Position numbers and translations under genes: made by a program
Part shown: positions 51,524-61,577 of the stretch, in pieces
Numbering within the stretch: position 1 is the first letter of the stretch
Layout: each line of letters starts with the position of its first letter
The notes under the pieces: model-generated
Database searches by the model: none
What the model was told of the DNA's origin: nothing
Seen by the model: only the letters and a program-made list of their open reading frames with translations
Assembly: GCA_964549915.1 (NCBI GenBank)
Contig: CAZJWX010000010.1
Coordinates: forward strand, 1 to 64,000
DNA: 64,000 nucleotides
Direction: 5' to 3'
Source of the DNA: JAUZRW01 sp964549915
Lineage (GTDB): Bacteria > Chloroflexota > Anaerolineae > Aggregatilineales > Phototrophicaceae

Positions 51524-53458
51524 TCAGCGTAACAGATGCAGCCAGCAATATTCGTATGGTTGCAGCGTGATGAAGCGCGGCAGCTTGGCATCCTCATCCG
51601 TGAGCAGATTGCGCGGCGTGCGCTCAATCGGCGCGTAGGCCAGCAGTTCGGAGCGCACGACCGTCTGCTCATCTTCGGAGAAATTCGCCAGCACCAGCAC
51701 TTCGCCACCGCGAATATACCCCAGCACATGCTCGTTGCGCGTATTGAAGAACGTAGTCTGCGACTTGCCCAGGGCGGGCGTATGCTTGCGCACCTTGATC
51801 ATCTGGCGCAACCCCTGGTACAGCCGCCCGACGATGGCCTCCGCGTCCGTGCGCTCCTCCCAGCGCTCCCAATCATAGGCCGGGCGATGCACCCAGCGGT
51901 TGTCTGCTGCCTTCTGTGGATCACTGCGATAGCTGTAATCGTTGAGAGTCGCGATTTCGTCCCCCAGGTAGAGCAGGGGTATACCGCCCGCGCTGATGAT
52001 CACGCTATGGATCAACAACAGGCGCTTGAGGGCGAAGTCGATCAGGCGTGCATCCTGCATCTCGATAGCCTGTTCCAACCCCGCCAAGGATGCCGCCGTG
52101 CCGCAGATGCGCACATCCTGGTTGACCGGATTGTAGCCGAAGGGCAGCCCCACCGAAAACGAGCCTTCAAATTCGCCCAGGTAGAAGGCGTTCAGGAACT
52201 GGCGATGATCGTAGCCGTTGATCATGATCTCGCCCGCATCTTCATCGGCAAATGTCCAGCCGATGTCGTCGTGCACGCGCACATAATTGACCCAGGCCGT
52301 GTCTTCCGGGATGTTGAAGCGCCGGCTCATGGAATGCTGCAACAGCGATACCTTGCGCGTCGCCAGTGATTCCCACAACAGCGCCATCATGGTCGGATTG
52401 TAGGAAAGCTGCGCCTCGTGCCAGCCGATGTAACTGTTCACATCGCGCGGGTGCACAATCGCCTCGGATTTGAAGAGCATGGCGGGCGCGACGACCTGCA
52501 CGATGGCATTGTATGCCTGGATGAGCATATGGGCTTCTGGTAGGTTCTCGCAGGTCGTGCCCATCTGCTTCCAGGTGAAGGCCACCGCATCCAGCCGCAG
52601 CACTTCCACCCCCTGGTTCGCCAGGAAGAGCAGTTCACCCAACATCGCATTGAAGACCTGTGGATTGCGGTAATTCAGATCCCACTGGAAGTTGTAGAAC
52701 GTCGTCCAGACCCAGCGATCAATCTCTTCCATGTAGGTGAAGCTCCCCGGAGCTTGATCCGGGAAAATCTCGCGCAGGTGCTGCTCGTACTGGTCGGGCA
52801 GGGTGCGATCCGGGAACATGTAGTAATACTCCTGGAAGCCCTCTTCGCCTGCCAGCGCTCGCTGCGCCCAGATGTGTTCGTTGGAGGTGTGGTTGAAGAC
52901 GAAATCCAGCGCCAGGCTGATCCCGGCATCGCGCAAATCTTCCGAAAGCTCGGAAAGTTGTTCCATCGTCCCCAGGTCAGGCCGCACTTCGCGGTAGCTG
53001 CTGACCGCGTAGCCGCCGTCGTTGTTCGTCTCCGGCACTTTGAAGAGCGGCATCAGATGCAGGTAGGTCAGCCCCAATTCCTGGAAATAGGGGACTTTCT
53101 CGCGAATGCCGGAAAGATCCCCCGCGAATAAATCCACATAGCAGACCCCGCCCAACATCTGCTCGGAGCGGAACCAGAGCGGTTCGGCTTCCCGGCGGCG
53201 ATCCAGGGCTTTCAAATCGGCGGGGCGCTTGGCGAAGAAATAGGCAGTCGTCAGCAGGATTTGCTCAAGATGGTAGAAGAAATCGTACTGGTTGCCGTAG
53301 AGGTGCAGCAGCAGCCCGAATAACCGGGGGAATTCTCGCTGCATTCGCTCCCGGAAGTGGCGAATATCCAGCGATCCGCGCAGCATGGGTTCCAGGCGCG
53401 GCAGCAGGCGTTCCAGGGTGCGCATGGCCTCTCGCTGATTCCAGTCTTGATGCTCCAT
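51524..53458 (-). CDS. Amylosucrase (GH13_4)
   Basis: The 644-residue enzyme probably makes alpha-1,4-glucan from sucrose, releasing fructose. GH13 motifs are clear: LDFVFNHTSNEH, the nucleophile in VLRLDAVAF (D290), the acid/base in FKSEAIVHP (E332) and the third carboxylate in VRVHDDIGW (D397). The HDDIGW version and the long N-terminal helical domain (about residues 1-100) mark the amylosucrase subfamily, not alpha-amylase. It lacks a signal peptide, so it acts in the cytoplasm. GGAGAAGAGG lies directly before the ATG at 53458. No sucrose transporter is adjacent. Sucrose hydrolase is a close alternative in the same subfamily. Confidence 0.88.
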   Translation of the reverse strand: MEHQDWNQREAMRTLERLLPRLEPMLRGSLDIRHFRERMQREFPRLFGLLLHLYGNQYDFFYHLEQILLTTAYFFAKRPADLKALDRRREAEPLWFRSEQMLGGVCYVDLFAGDLSGIREKVPYFQELGLTYLHLMPLFKVPETNNDGGYAVSSYREVRPDLGTMEQLSELSEDLRDAGISLALDFVFNHTSNEHIWAQRALAGEEGFQEYYYMFPDRTLPDQYEQHLREIFPDQAPGSFTYMEEIDRWVWTTFYNFQWDLNYRNPQVFNAMLGELLFLANQGVEVLRLDAVAFTWKQMGTTCENLPEAHMLIQAYNAIVQVVAPAMLFKSEAIVHPRDVNSYIGWHEAQLSYNPTMMALLWESLATRKVSLLQHSMSRRFNIPEDTAWVNYVRVHDDIGWTFADEDAGEIMINGYDHRQFLNAFYLGEFEGSFSVGLPFGYNPVNQDVRICGTAASLAGLEQAIEMQDARLIDFALKRLLLIHSVIISAGGIPLLYLGDEIATLNDYSYRSDPQKAADNRWVHRPAYDWERWEERTDAEAIVGRLYQGLRQMIKVRKHTPALGKSQTTFFNTRNEHVLGYIRGGEVLVLANFSEDEQTVVRSELLAYAPIERTPRNLLTDEDAKLPRFITLQPYEYCWLHLLR

Positions 53459-53808
53459 CCTCTTCTCCAATTTGTGAACCGGGTCACAACCTATTGTACC
53501 GCCGCAACCCACAATCCGTAAGTGAAGGCATCTGCCAGCCCGCCAGCGGTTCCGTGGCTGGGCGGCGCAGCCGCTGATCGTCGCACGGGTAACAAAGCCG
53601 TTTGCGGCTCCGCCGAAAATGCACCTCCGAAAACGCCTTCATTAACCTTTACAAACTTTCCTTTACGTTACCAAACCGCAACTTTCCTTACAATTGGGGC
53701 GGAAGTCATACGCAAATTCATCGCCGCGTGCGATTGCGCGTGCGATCTTATGGACACTGGCAACCATGAAGAAGGGGTGACACGCTCACGAGGGGAGCAA
53801 CAGCGACC
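53459..53808. other. Promoter region of the giant histidine kinase
   Basis: This 350-base gap between divergent genes holds two near-identical motifs, ACTTTCCTTTAC (53655-53666) and ACTTTCCTTAC (53681-53691), about 26 bases apart, in an AT-rich spot around 53640-53695. They may be activator sites. No further gene is visible. Confidence 0.45.
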
Positions 53809-56800
53809 ATGTTCCAACGCCTGACGAAGCTATTCCAATCCCGCCTCCAGACGCAGCTTCTGGTTCCGCTATTCTTGCTGGTGACGATTCCGATCCTTGT
53901 GCTCGGTTCGTTTCTCGCGTATCAACTATTCCTTTCGGAAACGGCCCGCGCTGACGAGCAGCAGCTCGCCGCCCTGGAAGAACAGGCTCTGCGCATCAGC
54001 GACTTTTTGCTGCTGGCGAATGAAGACATCGAATTCCTGCATTCACTCAACGAAACGCGCCAGGTCGCAGAAGCCATTCTGGTGAACAACCAGGACGCGA
54101 TCAGCAATTTGCGCCTGGACTTGATCGGCAGCTTCACCACCCTGGCGGAAGCACGCGGCATCTACGACCAGATTCGCATCATCGACCGCAACGGCTTCGA
54201 GGTAGTGCGCGTCGATTACGACCCGGAAACGGAGACCGCCTTCGCCGTCGTTACAGATGACTTCAGAGGGGATCGTCCCTATTTTGTCGATTCGAGCGAC
54301 AACGAACCCGGCGAATTGTACATCTCGCCGCTCGATCTCGCCCGTGAAGGACAGCCGCCGCAGATCGAAATCGTCGGTGAATTGGAGAACGGCGTCGCCA
54401 CGCTGGATAACCTCGTCCCGGTGATTCGCTACGCCCTGCCCATCTACGCGACCAATCCGCAGACGGGGCTGAACGAATTCGCCGGTATCGTCATCACCAA
54501 TGTGTACGCGGACACGCTGTTGGATGTCGTCACCTCCATCAGCAATGAAGCGGGCAACGCTTTCTTGCTCAATTCCGATGGTTATTACCTCGCCAATGCC
54601 GACCAGCCCGAACTGGCCTTTGCCTTCGAAGAGGGCATCAGCGTGCTGGGTAGGCCGGAAGGGGAGGAATACCGCGCCCAGGCACTGCTGCCGGAAGATG
54701 TGGTGGGCAGTCTGCTTAATGCCCCGATTGGCACAGCCGCCGAATTGAGCGCCACCATCGACGGCACAGCGTTCAACGTCTACTACGAAGGGATTTCCCC
54801 GCCCAACGCGCCGGAAGGCTACTACTGGATTCTCGTCGATACGCTCGACGCGGCAGTGGTCTCAGCGCCAATCAACCAGCGTTCACTGCTCACGGGTCTT
54901 GGCGTGTTGGGGGCAATTGTACTGACCATCGGTGTGATTGTCGCGCTCGCACGGCGCATCACCGTCCCGTTGGCCGACATGAGCGGGCGCGCAGCGCGCA
55001 TCGCCCAGGGCGACTATGACGCCGCTGATGAGCTGACCTACAGCAATCGCGGGGACGAAATCGGCGACCTCAGCCGCGCCTTCGTGGACATGTCGCGGCA
55101 GGTGCGCGACGCGGTGTCCAACCTGGAAGCCCGCGTGGCATCGCGCACGGAAGACCTGCGCACATCTGCGGAAATCGCGTCCGCCGCGAACCAGATTCGC
55201 AATCTCGATGACCTCATCAGCCTCTCGGTGAACCTGCTGCGCGATCGTTTCGATTTCTACTACGCGCAGATTTACCTGATTGACGAAGCCAACCAATACG
55301 CTGTCCTGGCCGATGGCACGGGGTATGTGGGTCGTCTGCTCCTGGGGCGTAACCACAAACTGCCGCTGGATGGGCAGTCGCTGGTGGCGACGGCGATCCA
55401 GGAAGAGAAACTGATCGTCGTGCAGGACACGGATCGCGACGAACGCCACCTCGCCAACCCGCTGCTGCCTGATACCAAAGCGGAGCTTGTGGTACCGCTG
55501 CGCTCGCGCGAAGCGGTCATCGGCGTGCTGGATATTCAGCATAATGTGCCCGATGCCTTCAGCGACGATGCGCAGCAGCTCTTCCAGACGCTGGCGGATC
55601 AACTCGGTGTCACCTTCGAAAATGTGCGCCTGCTGACGGACGCGGAAGAACGTGCCCGCGACCTGAGCGCGGTGGCGCAGGTCGGTACGGAAGCTGCTTC
55701 GACGCTCGATGTGACGCAGCTTCTGCGCCGCGTCAGCCGCCTGACCCGCGATAACTTCGGCCTGTACCACGCGCATATCTACCTCAAGGACGATGATGCG
55801 CAGGCGATGGTGCTGGCTGGTGGCGCAGGCGAAGCGGGCTTGCTCATGATGGAAGCCGGGCATCGTATCCCCTTCAATGTCGATCGCAGTATCGTGATGC
55901 AGGCGGTGCATACAGAGCGCACGGTCAAGGTAGATGATGTGACCGACGCGCCTGACCACCTGCCCAACGAACTCCTGCCGAATACCCGCTCCGAAATGGC
56001 CGTGCCGATGATCGTCGGGAACACGCTCGTGGGTGTGCTCGACGTGCAGTCCGAACGCCCGGCCTTCTTCAACGAGGAAAACGCCCGCGTCTTCGGCACG
56101 CTGGCCTCTCAGATCGCCGTTGCGGTGCAGAACGCGCGTACCTTCCAGGCGGTGCAGGAATCGCAAAACCTGATGCAGGCGGTGCTCGATACGTCACCAT
56201 CCTGGATTTTCGCCAAAGATCGCAACCACCGCTACATCTTCGTCAATGACTACTACGCCAGCGCCTTCGGCTACACTGCCGATCAGTTCATCGGGCGCAC
56301 GGACGAGGACTTCTTCCCTGAACACATCGTCTTCGGCGATGAAGAGCAGGGTATTCGCGGTTTCCGCACGGATGACCAGCAGGTCTTGCGCACGGAAGAG
56401 GAAATCTACGTCCCGGTGGAACCCGCAGTGCTGGCGGATGGCACGCAAATCTACCTGGAAACGCGCAAACGTCCGCTGCTGAACGATGCGGGCGAAGTCA
56501 TCGGCGTGCTCGGCATCGCGACAGACATCACCGAACGCTACCAGGCGGAAGAACAACGCCGTATTCAGTTGATCATCTCCTCGACGCTCAACCAGGCACA
56601 GGCAACCTCCGACGTGCTGGAAGCTGTGTTGGGTTTCGTCAGTTCCGTCAAAGCCGAAAGCGCTATCCTCTACACGGTGGAAAACAACGTCGGCGGACAG
56701 CCGGAGAACATCATTACCTCAGCGGTCTGGCATAACGAAATCGAAGACTTCCCAGAATGGGAAGGCCATGTACGCGCCTTGCAGGACTTCCCGGCAGCCC

Positions 56801-59800
56801 AACTCTGGCTGACGCAGGAAGACACCCTGATTGAAGATACGGCAGAGGCTGGCCTGACTGACCAGGTTCGAGCCTGGTACGACCGATTGGGCATGCGCTC
56901 CGTCGCCATTCTGCCGCTCTATGCACGCGGTCTGTGGCTGGGCTTCTACGTCTTCATGTGGGCACAGCCGCGCGAATTCAGCACCTTCGAGACCAACGCC
57001 TTCGCTTCCATCGTGCAGCAGGCCACCCCGGTGCTGGATACCTTGCGCACGCAGCAAATGGTGGAACGCCGCGCTGCCCAACTCGCGACAGTGGCGCAGG
57101 TGTCCGCAGAAGCGACCCGCGCTGTCGAATTGGAGAAGGTGCTGGACTCGGTCGTGAACCTCACCCGTGACAGCTTCGACCTGTACCACACCCACATCTA
57201 CTTCACCAACTACGACGCCAAACTGATGGTTTTGGCTGCGGGTGCGGGCGAAATCGGGCGTATGATGGTCGCACGACAGCATGCTATCGACATGGATGCC
57301 CGCAGTATCGTGGCGGAGGCCGCCCGCAGTCGCCAGACGCAGATCGTCAACGATGTGACACGTGGACAGCTCTTCCTGCCGAACCCGCTACTCTCCGAGA
57401 CGCGCTCGGAAATGGCCATCCCGCTGATGTCTGGCGGCGAAGTCCTCGGTGTGCTCGACGTGCAATCCAACCGCATCGGGCGCTTCGACGACGAAGATGC
57501 CCAGGTGTTCGAGACGTTGGCCTTCCAGTTGACTTCGGCCATCTTGAATGCCCGCCTCTTCGAAGAAACGCAGATGCGCCTGCGCGAGGTGACCGCCAGC
57601 GGCCAGATCGTCGAATTTGGTCGTTCCGCCGAGCAGCTCGATGCCATCATCGAGAATTCGCTGAGCGTCGTGCAGGAAGTGATGAAGCCGGATAACCTGG
57701 TGTTCTCTCGCTATGACTACGAGACGGATACCTGGCAGGGGCAGGTCGGTGTCGGCGAAGGCATGACCAGCACCCTGGCGAAGACCTTCGTTGACCCCAG
57801 CGCGAATTACCCGCACGGGATGGAAGCGCTGGAAACCCGCGAAGTGATCGCGGTGGATGATGTGACCGAATACCCGGATTTCCCGGTCGAGTACATCGAA
57901 ATCCTCGGCCTGCGCTCCGTGATGGTCGCTCCGGTGGTCGTCAATGACCAGGCCATCGGTGTGTTCTTCCTGAACTACAATTCGCATGCACGGCGCTTCA
58001 CCGAAGATGACCGCCGCTTCGTGCGCAACATCGCCTTGCAGCTTTCGCTGACGATTGAACGCCGCGACGCAGAAGCTGCCGTCCGCCGGCAATCCGCCCT
58101 GGTGGAAGCCAGCCAGGACTTCATCAGCATCGCATCGCTGGATGGGGTCATCGAGTATATTAACCCCGGTGGTCTGGAGCTTGCCGGGTACAATTCGCTG
58201 GAAGATGTCATCGGGCGTCCCATCGCCGACTTCCAGGGTCTGGATATCGACATGCTGTCGGAGCGCGCGATCCCGATCGCGATGCAAACGGGCTACTGGC
58301 GCGGCGAGACGCGCCTGCTGCGTGCCGATGGGCAGATCATCCCGGTGGATCAGACGATCTTCCCCATCACCGATGAGAACGGGGAAGCGCTCGCGATTGC
58401 GACCATTCAGACGGATATTTCCGAACGTAAAGCGGCAGAATCGCAGCGTGCCCTACAGCTTGAAATCGCCAACCGCCTGAACAATGCGCAGTCGCCGCAG
58501 GATGTCGGCAGCGCCATGTTACCGTACTTGCAGGCGCACAGCGCCTCTGCGGTCGCCGTCTTCTCATTCCAGGTAGATGACACCGGGATGCCCGAAGGGC
58601 TGACCTTGCTGCATTCCTGGAACATGGGCGGTGATATGCCACGGTTGCCCATTGGCTCCACCTATCCCATCTCGAACTTCCCGTCTGTCAATCTCTGGCT
58701 GGCGAATCCGTCCGAACCGACGATCTTCGCCAACGTCGCAGAAGATGAGCGTCTCGACGAAGCGTCGCGCCAGATGTACGCCCAGACGCAGACGGCAGCG
58801 GTCACCCATCTACCGCTCTTCACGCAGAACCGCTGGACGGGCATGATCCTCTTCAGTTGGGAAAGCCCGCAGACCTTCGACGACCGCAACCTGCAACTGC
58901 TGCAAGCGATCCAACGGCAGGCTGGCCCGGTGCTGGACGCGGTGCTGGCAGCAGAAGAAACGCGCATCGCGCGCGAAAACGCGGAAATGCTCGCACGCAT
59001 CAACGCGGCACTTTCGCAGGCCGATGATGAACTCGACATCCTGGAAGCGATGGCGACCTTTGCCAGTGCCTCCAAACCGCAAAACATTCAATTGCTGTAC
59101 TTCGACCTCGACCAGCAGGGCAACCCGGATACGGTGCGCATGGTCGGTAACTGGGAAGCAGACGGCTGGAACCCTGACCACCCCTTGATGAAGACCACCT
59201 TGAACTTCAACGACTTCCCGATTGCGTCGTTGTGGCTGCGTGATCCCTTCTCGTTGATCGTGATCGAAGATGTGGATGCGGACGAACGGCTCGACCCGCA
59301 GACGCGCGAGTTGATCAAGGGGATCGGCGCACAGTCAACCATTTCGCTGCCGCTCTTCGCAACCGGGCGCTGGCAGGGGGCACTCAGCATCACCTGGCGC
59401 GAGCCGCACTACGTGACGCAGCAGGAACGGGCGGTTTACGAAGAACTTGTCGGTTCCTTCGGCTCCGTTGTCGCCAGTCGCCGCGCCTTCCTGGCCACAC
59501 AGGCCGCCAACGAAGAAGCCCAGCGCCGCGCTGCCGAGCTAGAAACGGTAGCCCGTGTGAGTGCCGCTGCGACGACTTTGCTCGACCAGGACGAACTGCT
59601 GCAATCCGTGGCAGACCTCACCCGCGAGAGCTTCAATCTGTATCACGCCCATATCTACCTGCTCGACCTGGAGCACGATCTGCTGGTGCTGGCAGCAGGT
59701 GCGGGGGACATCGGGCGCTTGATGCGTGCCAATAACCACTCTATCGACATGAATGCTGATAGTATCGTGGCTGCCTGCGCACGCACCAGAGAGCCGCAAG

Positions 59801-60813
59801 TCGTCAACAACATCACCTTCTCGTCAGACTTCCTGCCGAACCCGCTGCTGCCGGAGACGCGCTCGGAAATGGCGATCCCGCTGATCGTCGGTGACGAATT
59901 GATCGGCGTGCTCGATGTGCAGCACAACGAGGCGGATCGCTTCGATGATGAAGACATCCGCATTAAATCGACGCTGGCGGCGCAGGTTGCGGTGGCAGTG
60001 CGCAATGCCCAGGCCTTCGAACGCGAACGCCGCACGGTTGAACAGCTCAAGGAAGTTGATCGCCTGAAGCAAGAATTCCTGGCGAATATGAGCCATGAGC
60101 TGCGCACGCCGCTCAATTCGATCATTGGGTACAGCGAAGTGCTGCTGGATGGCGTAGACGGTGACCTGAGTGAGGATGCCGAAGAAGATGTCGAAGCCAT
60201 CTACACCAGCGGCAAGCACCTGCTGAACATCATCAACGAAATCCTTGATCTCGCCAAGATTGACGCGGGACAGATGGAACTGCGCCGCACGGAAGTCAGC
60301 CTGGTCAGGTTGCTGGAAGAGATCGTCCACAGCAGCCAGATTCTCGTCAAAGAGAAGCCAGTGGAACTGCGTCTGGTGGAAGAGTCGCCCATTCCCGGCA
60401 TCTGGGCTGATCCGCTGCGCATGAATCAGGTGATGCTCAACCTGCTCAGCAACGCCATCAAGTTCACAGAGCAGGGCAGCGTCAGCGTGCACTACGGCTT
60501 GCGCGACGCCAACACAGTGCATGTCGAAGTCCGGGATACGGGTGTAGGCATGTCGGATGAACAGCTTAGCGTGATCTTCGAGCGTTTCCGCCAGGTGGAT
60601 GGCTCCACCACGCGCCGTGCAGGTGGCACAGGGCTGGGGCTGACGATCACGCGCCAGTTGGTCGAGATGCATGGGGGCGAAATCGGCGTGACCAGCAAGC
60701 TGGGCGAAGGCTCAACCTTCTGGTTCAACCTGCCGACATACGAAGCTTCCCAGAGCGAGAAGGCCGAGGCCAATGGCGCTTCGCAGCAGCAGCTTCCGGA
60801 GGTCGGCGACTGA
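53809..60813 (+). CDS. Giant multi-GAF/PAS membrane sensor histidine kinase
   Basis: The 2334-residue kinase has a membrane helix (about 17-42), an external cache-like region (about 45-350), a second helix (about 360-382) and HAMP (about 381-435). Then follow eight GAF-type domains at about 454-610, 623-780, 918-1078, 1091-1250, 1264-1418, 1551-1707, 1726-1881 and 1909-2069. PAS domains lie at about 790-915 and 1428-1542. HisKA has FLANMSHELRTPLN with the phospho-acceptor H2096, and HATPase_c has NLLSNAIKF, DTGVGMS and GGTGLGL. There is no fused receiver domain. The GAFs fall into two interleaved subfamilies. The ATG at 53809 follows GAGGGGAG. It probably phosphorylates the receiver encoded next or the receiver-TIR protein beyond; both partnerships are inference. 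Confidence 0.93.
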   Translation: MFQRLTKLFQSRLQTQLLVPLFLLVTIPILVLGSFLAYQLFLSETARADEQQLAALEEQALRISDFLLLANEDIEFLHSLNETRQVAEAILVNNQDAISNLRLDLIGSFTTLAEARGIYDQIRIIDRNGFEVVRVDYDPETETAFAVVTDDFRGDRPYFVDSSDNEPGELYISPLDLAREGQPPQIEIVGELENGVATLDNLVPVIRYALPIYATNPQTGLNEFAGIVITNVYADTLLDVVTSISNEAGNAFLLNSDGYYLANADQPELAFAFEEGISVLGRPEGEEYRAQALLPEDVVGSLLNAPIGTAAELSATIDGTAFNVYYEGISPPNAPEGYYWILVDTLDAAVVSAPINQRSLLTGLGVLGAIVLTIGVIVALARRITVPLADMSGRAARIAQGDYDAADELTYSNRGDEIGDLSRAFVDMSRQVRDAVSNLEARVASRTEDLRTSAEIASAANQIRNLDDLISLSVNLLRDRFDFYYAQIYLIDEANQYAVLADGTGYVGRLLLGRNHKLPLDGQSLVATAIQEEKLIVVQDTDRDERHLANPLLPDTKAELVVPLRSREAVIGVLDIQHNVPDAFSDDAQQLFQTLADQLGVTFENVRLLTDAEERARDLSAVAQVGTEAASTLDVTQLLRRVSRLTRDNFGLYHAHIYLKDDDAQAMVLAGGAGEAGLLMMEAGHRIPFNVDRSIVMQAVHTERTVKVDDVTDAPDHLPNELLPNTRSEMAVPMIVGNTLVGVLDVQSERPAFFNEENARVFGTLASQIAVAVQNARTFQAVQESQNLMQAVLDTSPSWIFAKDRNHRYIFVNDYYASAFGYTADQFIGRTDEDFFPEHIVFGDEEQGIRGFRTDDQQVLRTEEEIYVPVEPAVLADGTQIYLETRKRPLLNDAGEVIGVLGIATDITERYQAEEQRRIQLIISSTLNQAQATSDVLEAVLGFVSSVKAESAILYTVENNVGGQPENIITSAVWHNEIEDFPEWEGHVRALQDFPAAQLWLTQEDTLIEDTAEAGLTDQVRAWYDRLGMRSVAILPLYARGLWLGFYVFMWAQPREFSTFETNAFASIVQQATPVLDTLRTQQMVERRAAQLATVAQVSAEATRAVELEKVLDSVVNLTRDSFDLYHTHIYFTNYDAKLMVLAAGAGEIGRMMVARQHAIDMDARSIVAEAARSRQTQIVNDVTRGQLFLPNPLLSETRSEMAIPLMSGGEVLGVLDVQSNRIGRFDDEDAQVFETLAFQLTSAILNARLFEETQMRLREVTASGQIVEFGRSAEQLDAIIENSLSVVQEVMKPDNLVFSRYDYETDTWQGQVGVGEGMTSTLAKTFVDPSANYPHGMEALETREVIAVDDVTEYPDFPVEYIEILGLRSVMVAPVVVNDQAIGVFFLNYNSHARRFTEDDRRFVRNIALQLSLTIERRDAEAAVRRQSALVEASQDFISIASLDGVIEYINPGGLELAGYNSLEDVIGRPIADFQGLDIDMLSERAIPIAMQTGYWRGETRLLRADGQIIPVDQTIFPITDENGEALAIATIQTDISERKAAESQRALQLEIANRLNNAQSPQDVGSAMLPYLQAHSASAVAVFSFQVDDTGMPEGLTLLHSWNMGGDMPRLPIGSTYPISNFPSVNLWLANPSEPTIFANVAEDERLDEASRQMYAQTQTAAVTHLPLFTQNRWTGMILFSWESPQTFDDRNLQLLQAIQRQAGPVLDAVLAAEETRIARENAEMLARINAALSQADDELDILEAMATFASASKPQNIQLLYFDLDQQGNPDTVRMVGNWEADGWNPDHPLMKTTLNFNDFPIASLWLRDPFSLIVIEDVDADERLDPQTRELIKGIGAQSTISLPLFATGRWQGALSITWREPHYVTQQERAVYEELVGSFGSVVASRRAFLATQAANEEAQRRAAELETVARVSAAATTLLDQDELLQSVADLTRESFNLYHAHIYLLDLEHDLLVLAAGAGDIGRLMRANNHSIDMNADSIVAACARTREPQVVNNITFSSDFLPNPLLPETRSEMAIPLIVGDELIGVLDVQHNEADRFDDEDIRIKSTLAAQVAVAVRNAQAFERERRTVEQLKEVDRLKQEFLANMSHELRTPLNSIIGYSEVLLDGVDGDLSEDAEEDVEAIYTSGKHLLNIINEILDLAKIDAGQMELRRTEVSLVRLLEEIVHSSQILVKEKPVELRLVEESPIPGIWADPLRMNQVMLNLLSNAIKFTEQGSVSVHYGLRDANTVHVEVRDTGVGMSDEQLSVIFERFRQVDGSTTRRAGGTGLGLTITRQLVEMHGGEIGVTSKLGEGSTFWFNLPTYEASQSEKAEANGASQQQLPEVGD

Positions 60814-61178
60814 GGCTGACTTCGCCTGTAGAGGGACTGGCAGCGGGTGACGCAAGGCACTCGCGCGAGCCAGGATTGAGAAATGGGGCAGGGGGCGTCC
60901 AGTGCGCTCCCACACCCCACCACGATATGGCTCTTTCACAAATGCATGCGGAGAAAACGAGCGCTTGTAGGATGCTGTTGGCGGCATCTGCCGGGGGTGG
61001 CCTACGAGCAGCAGTGACCCGCCAATGCGCCATCGCCGTACCAGACTGCCGCCGGGTTGCTGCTGCTACAGATGCCAATCGACGCGCTGAAGCACTATAT
61101 CCTGTAACCCTCCATCCGTTCGACTCGTTCGACCAAACCGCTGCGCATTGTCGCAGCTTTGAACACGGAGTATAAATC
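60814..61178. other. Gap between kinase and receiver genes
   Basis: This 365-base stretch has no supported gene; the short frames on either strand have no ribosome site. No terminator follows the kinase gene, so read-through into the receiver gene is possible. Confidence 0.4.
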
Positions 61179-61565
61179 GTGAGCCAGATCATCATCATCG
61201 AAGACAATCCGCAGAATGCCCGTATGGCGGAGAAATTGCTGCGCAAAGCCGGTCACGAAGTCATCATCGGCGAAGATGGCGAGCAGGGACTCGCCGCCGT
61301 CTTCGAGGGCGAACCCGACCTGGTACTGATTGACCTGGGCTTGCCCGACATTGATGGCCAGACGGTCGTCGCCTTGCTGCGCCAGCGCGCGACCCGCAGC
61401 GTTCCGTTGATCGCCTTCACGGCCTGGCCGCCAGAAAAAGCCATGGATATGGCGCGTGCCTACGGCTGTGATGGGGTCATCACCAAGCCCATCAATACGC
61501 GCTCCTTCGCGCGCCAGGTAGAGGAATTCATCGAGCAGCATAACGCGACAACCAGCCAATCCTGA
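61179..61565 (+). CDS. Stand-alone response-regulator receiver domain
   Basis: The 128-residue CheY-like protein contains only a receiver: IIIIEDNPQNARMAEKL at the N-terminus, the phospho-acceptor aspartate in LVLIDLGLPDIDG (D52), the switch Thr in IAFTAW (T81) and the lysine in GVITKPINT (K103). It starts with GTG at 61179, preceded by CGGAG; there is no in-frame ATG near. Lying directly after the giant histidine kinase, it is the likely phosphorylation target or a shuttle to other partners. A GNAT gene follows after 12 bases, likely in the same transcript. Confidence 0.92.
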   Translation: MSQIIIIEDNPQNARMAEKLLRKAGHEVIIGEDGEQGLAAVFEGEPDLVLIDLGLPDIDGQTVVALLRQRATRSVPLIAFTAWPPEKAMDMARAYGCDGVITKPINTRSFARQVEEFIEQHNATTSQS

Positions 61566-61577
61566 GGGAGACCCTGC

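Noticed and set aside
54883..56166. Minus-strand frame of 427 codons opposite the histidine kinase
   Set aside because: Antisense to GAF-coding sequence; repeated HxEH-type words reflect the codons of the sense repeat.
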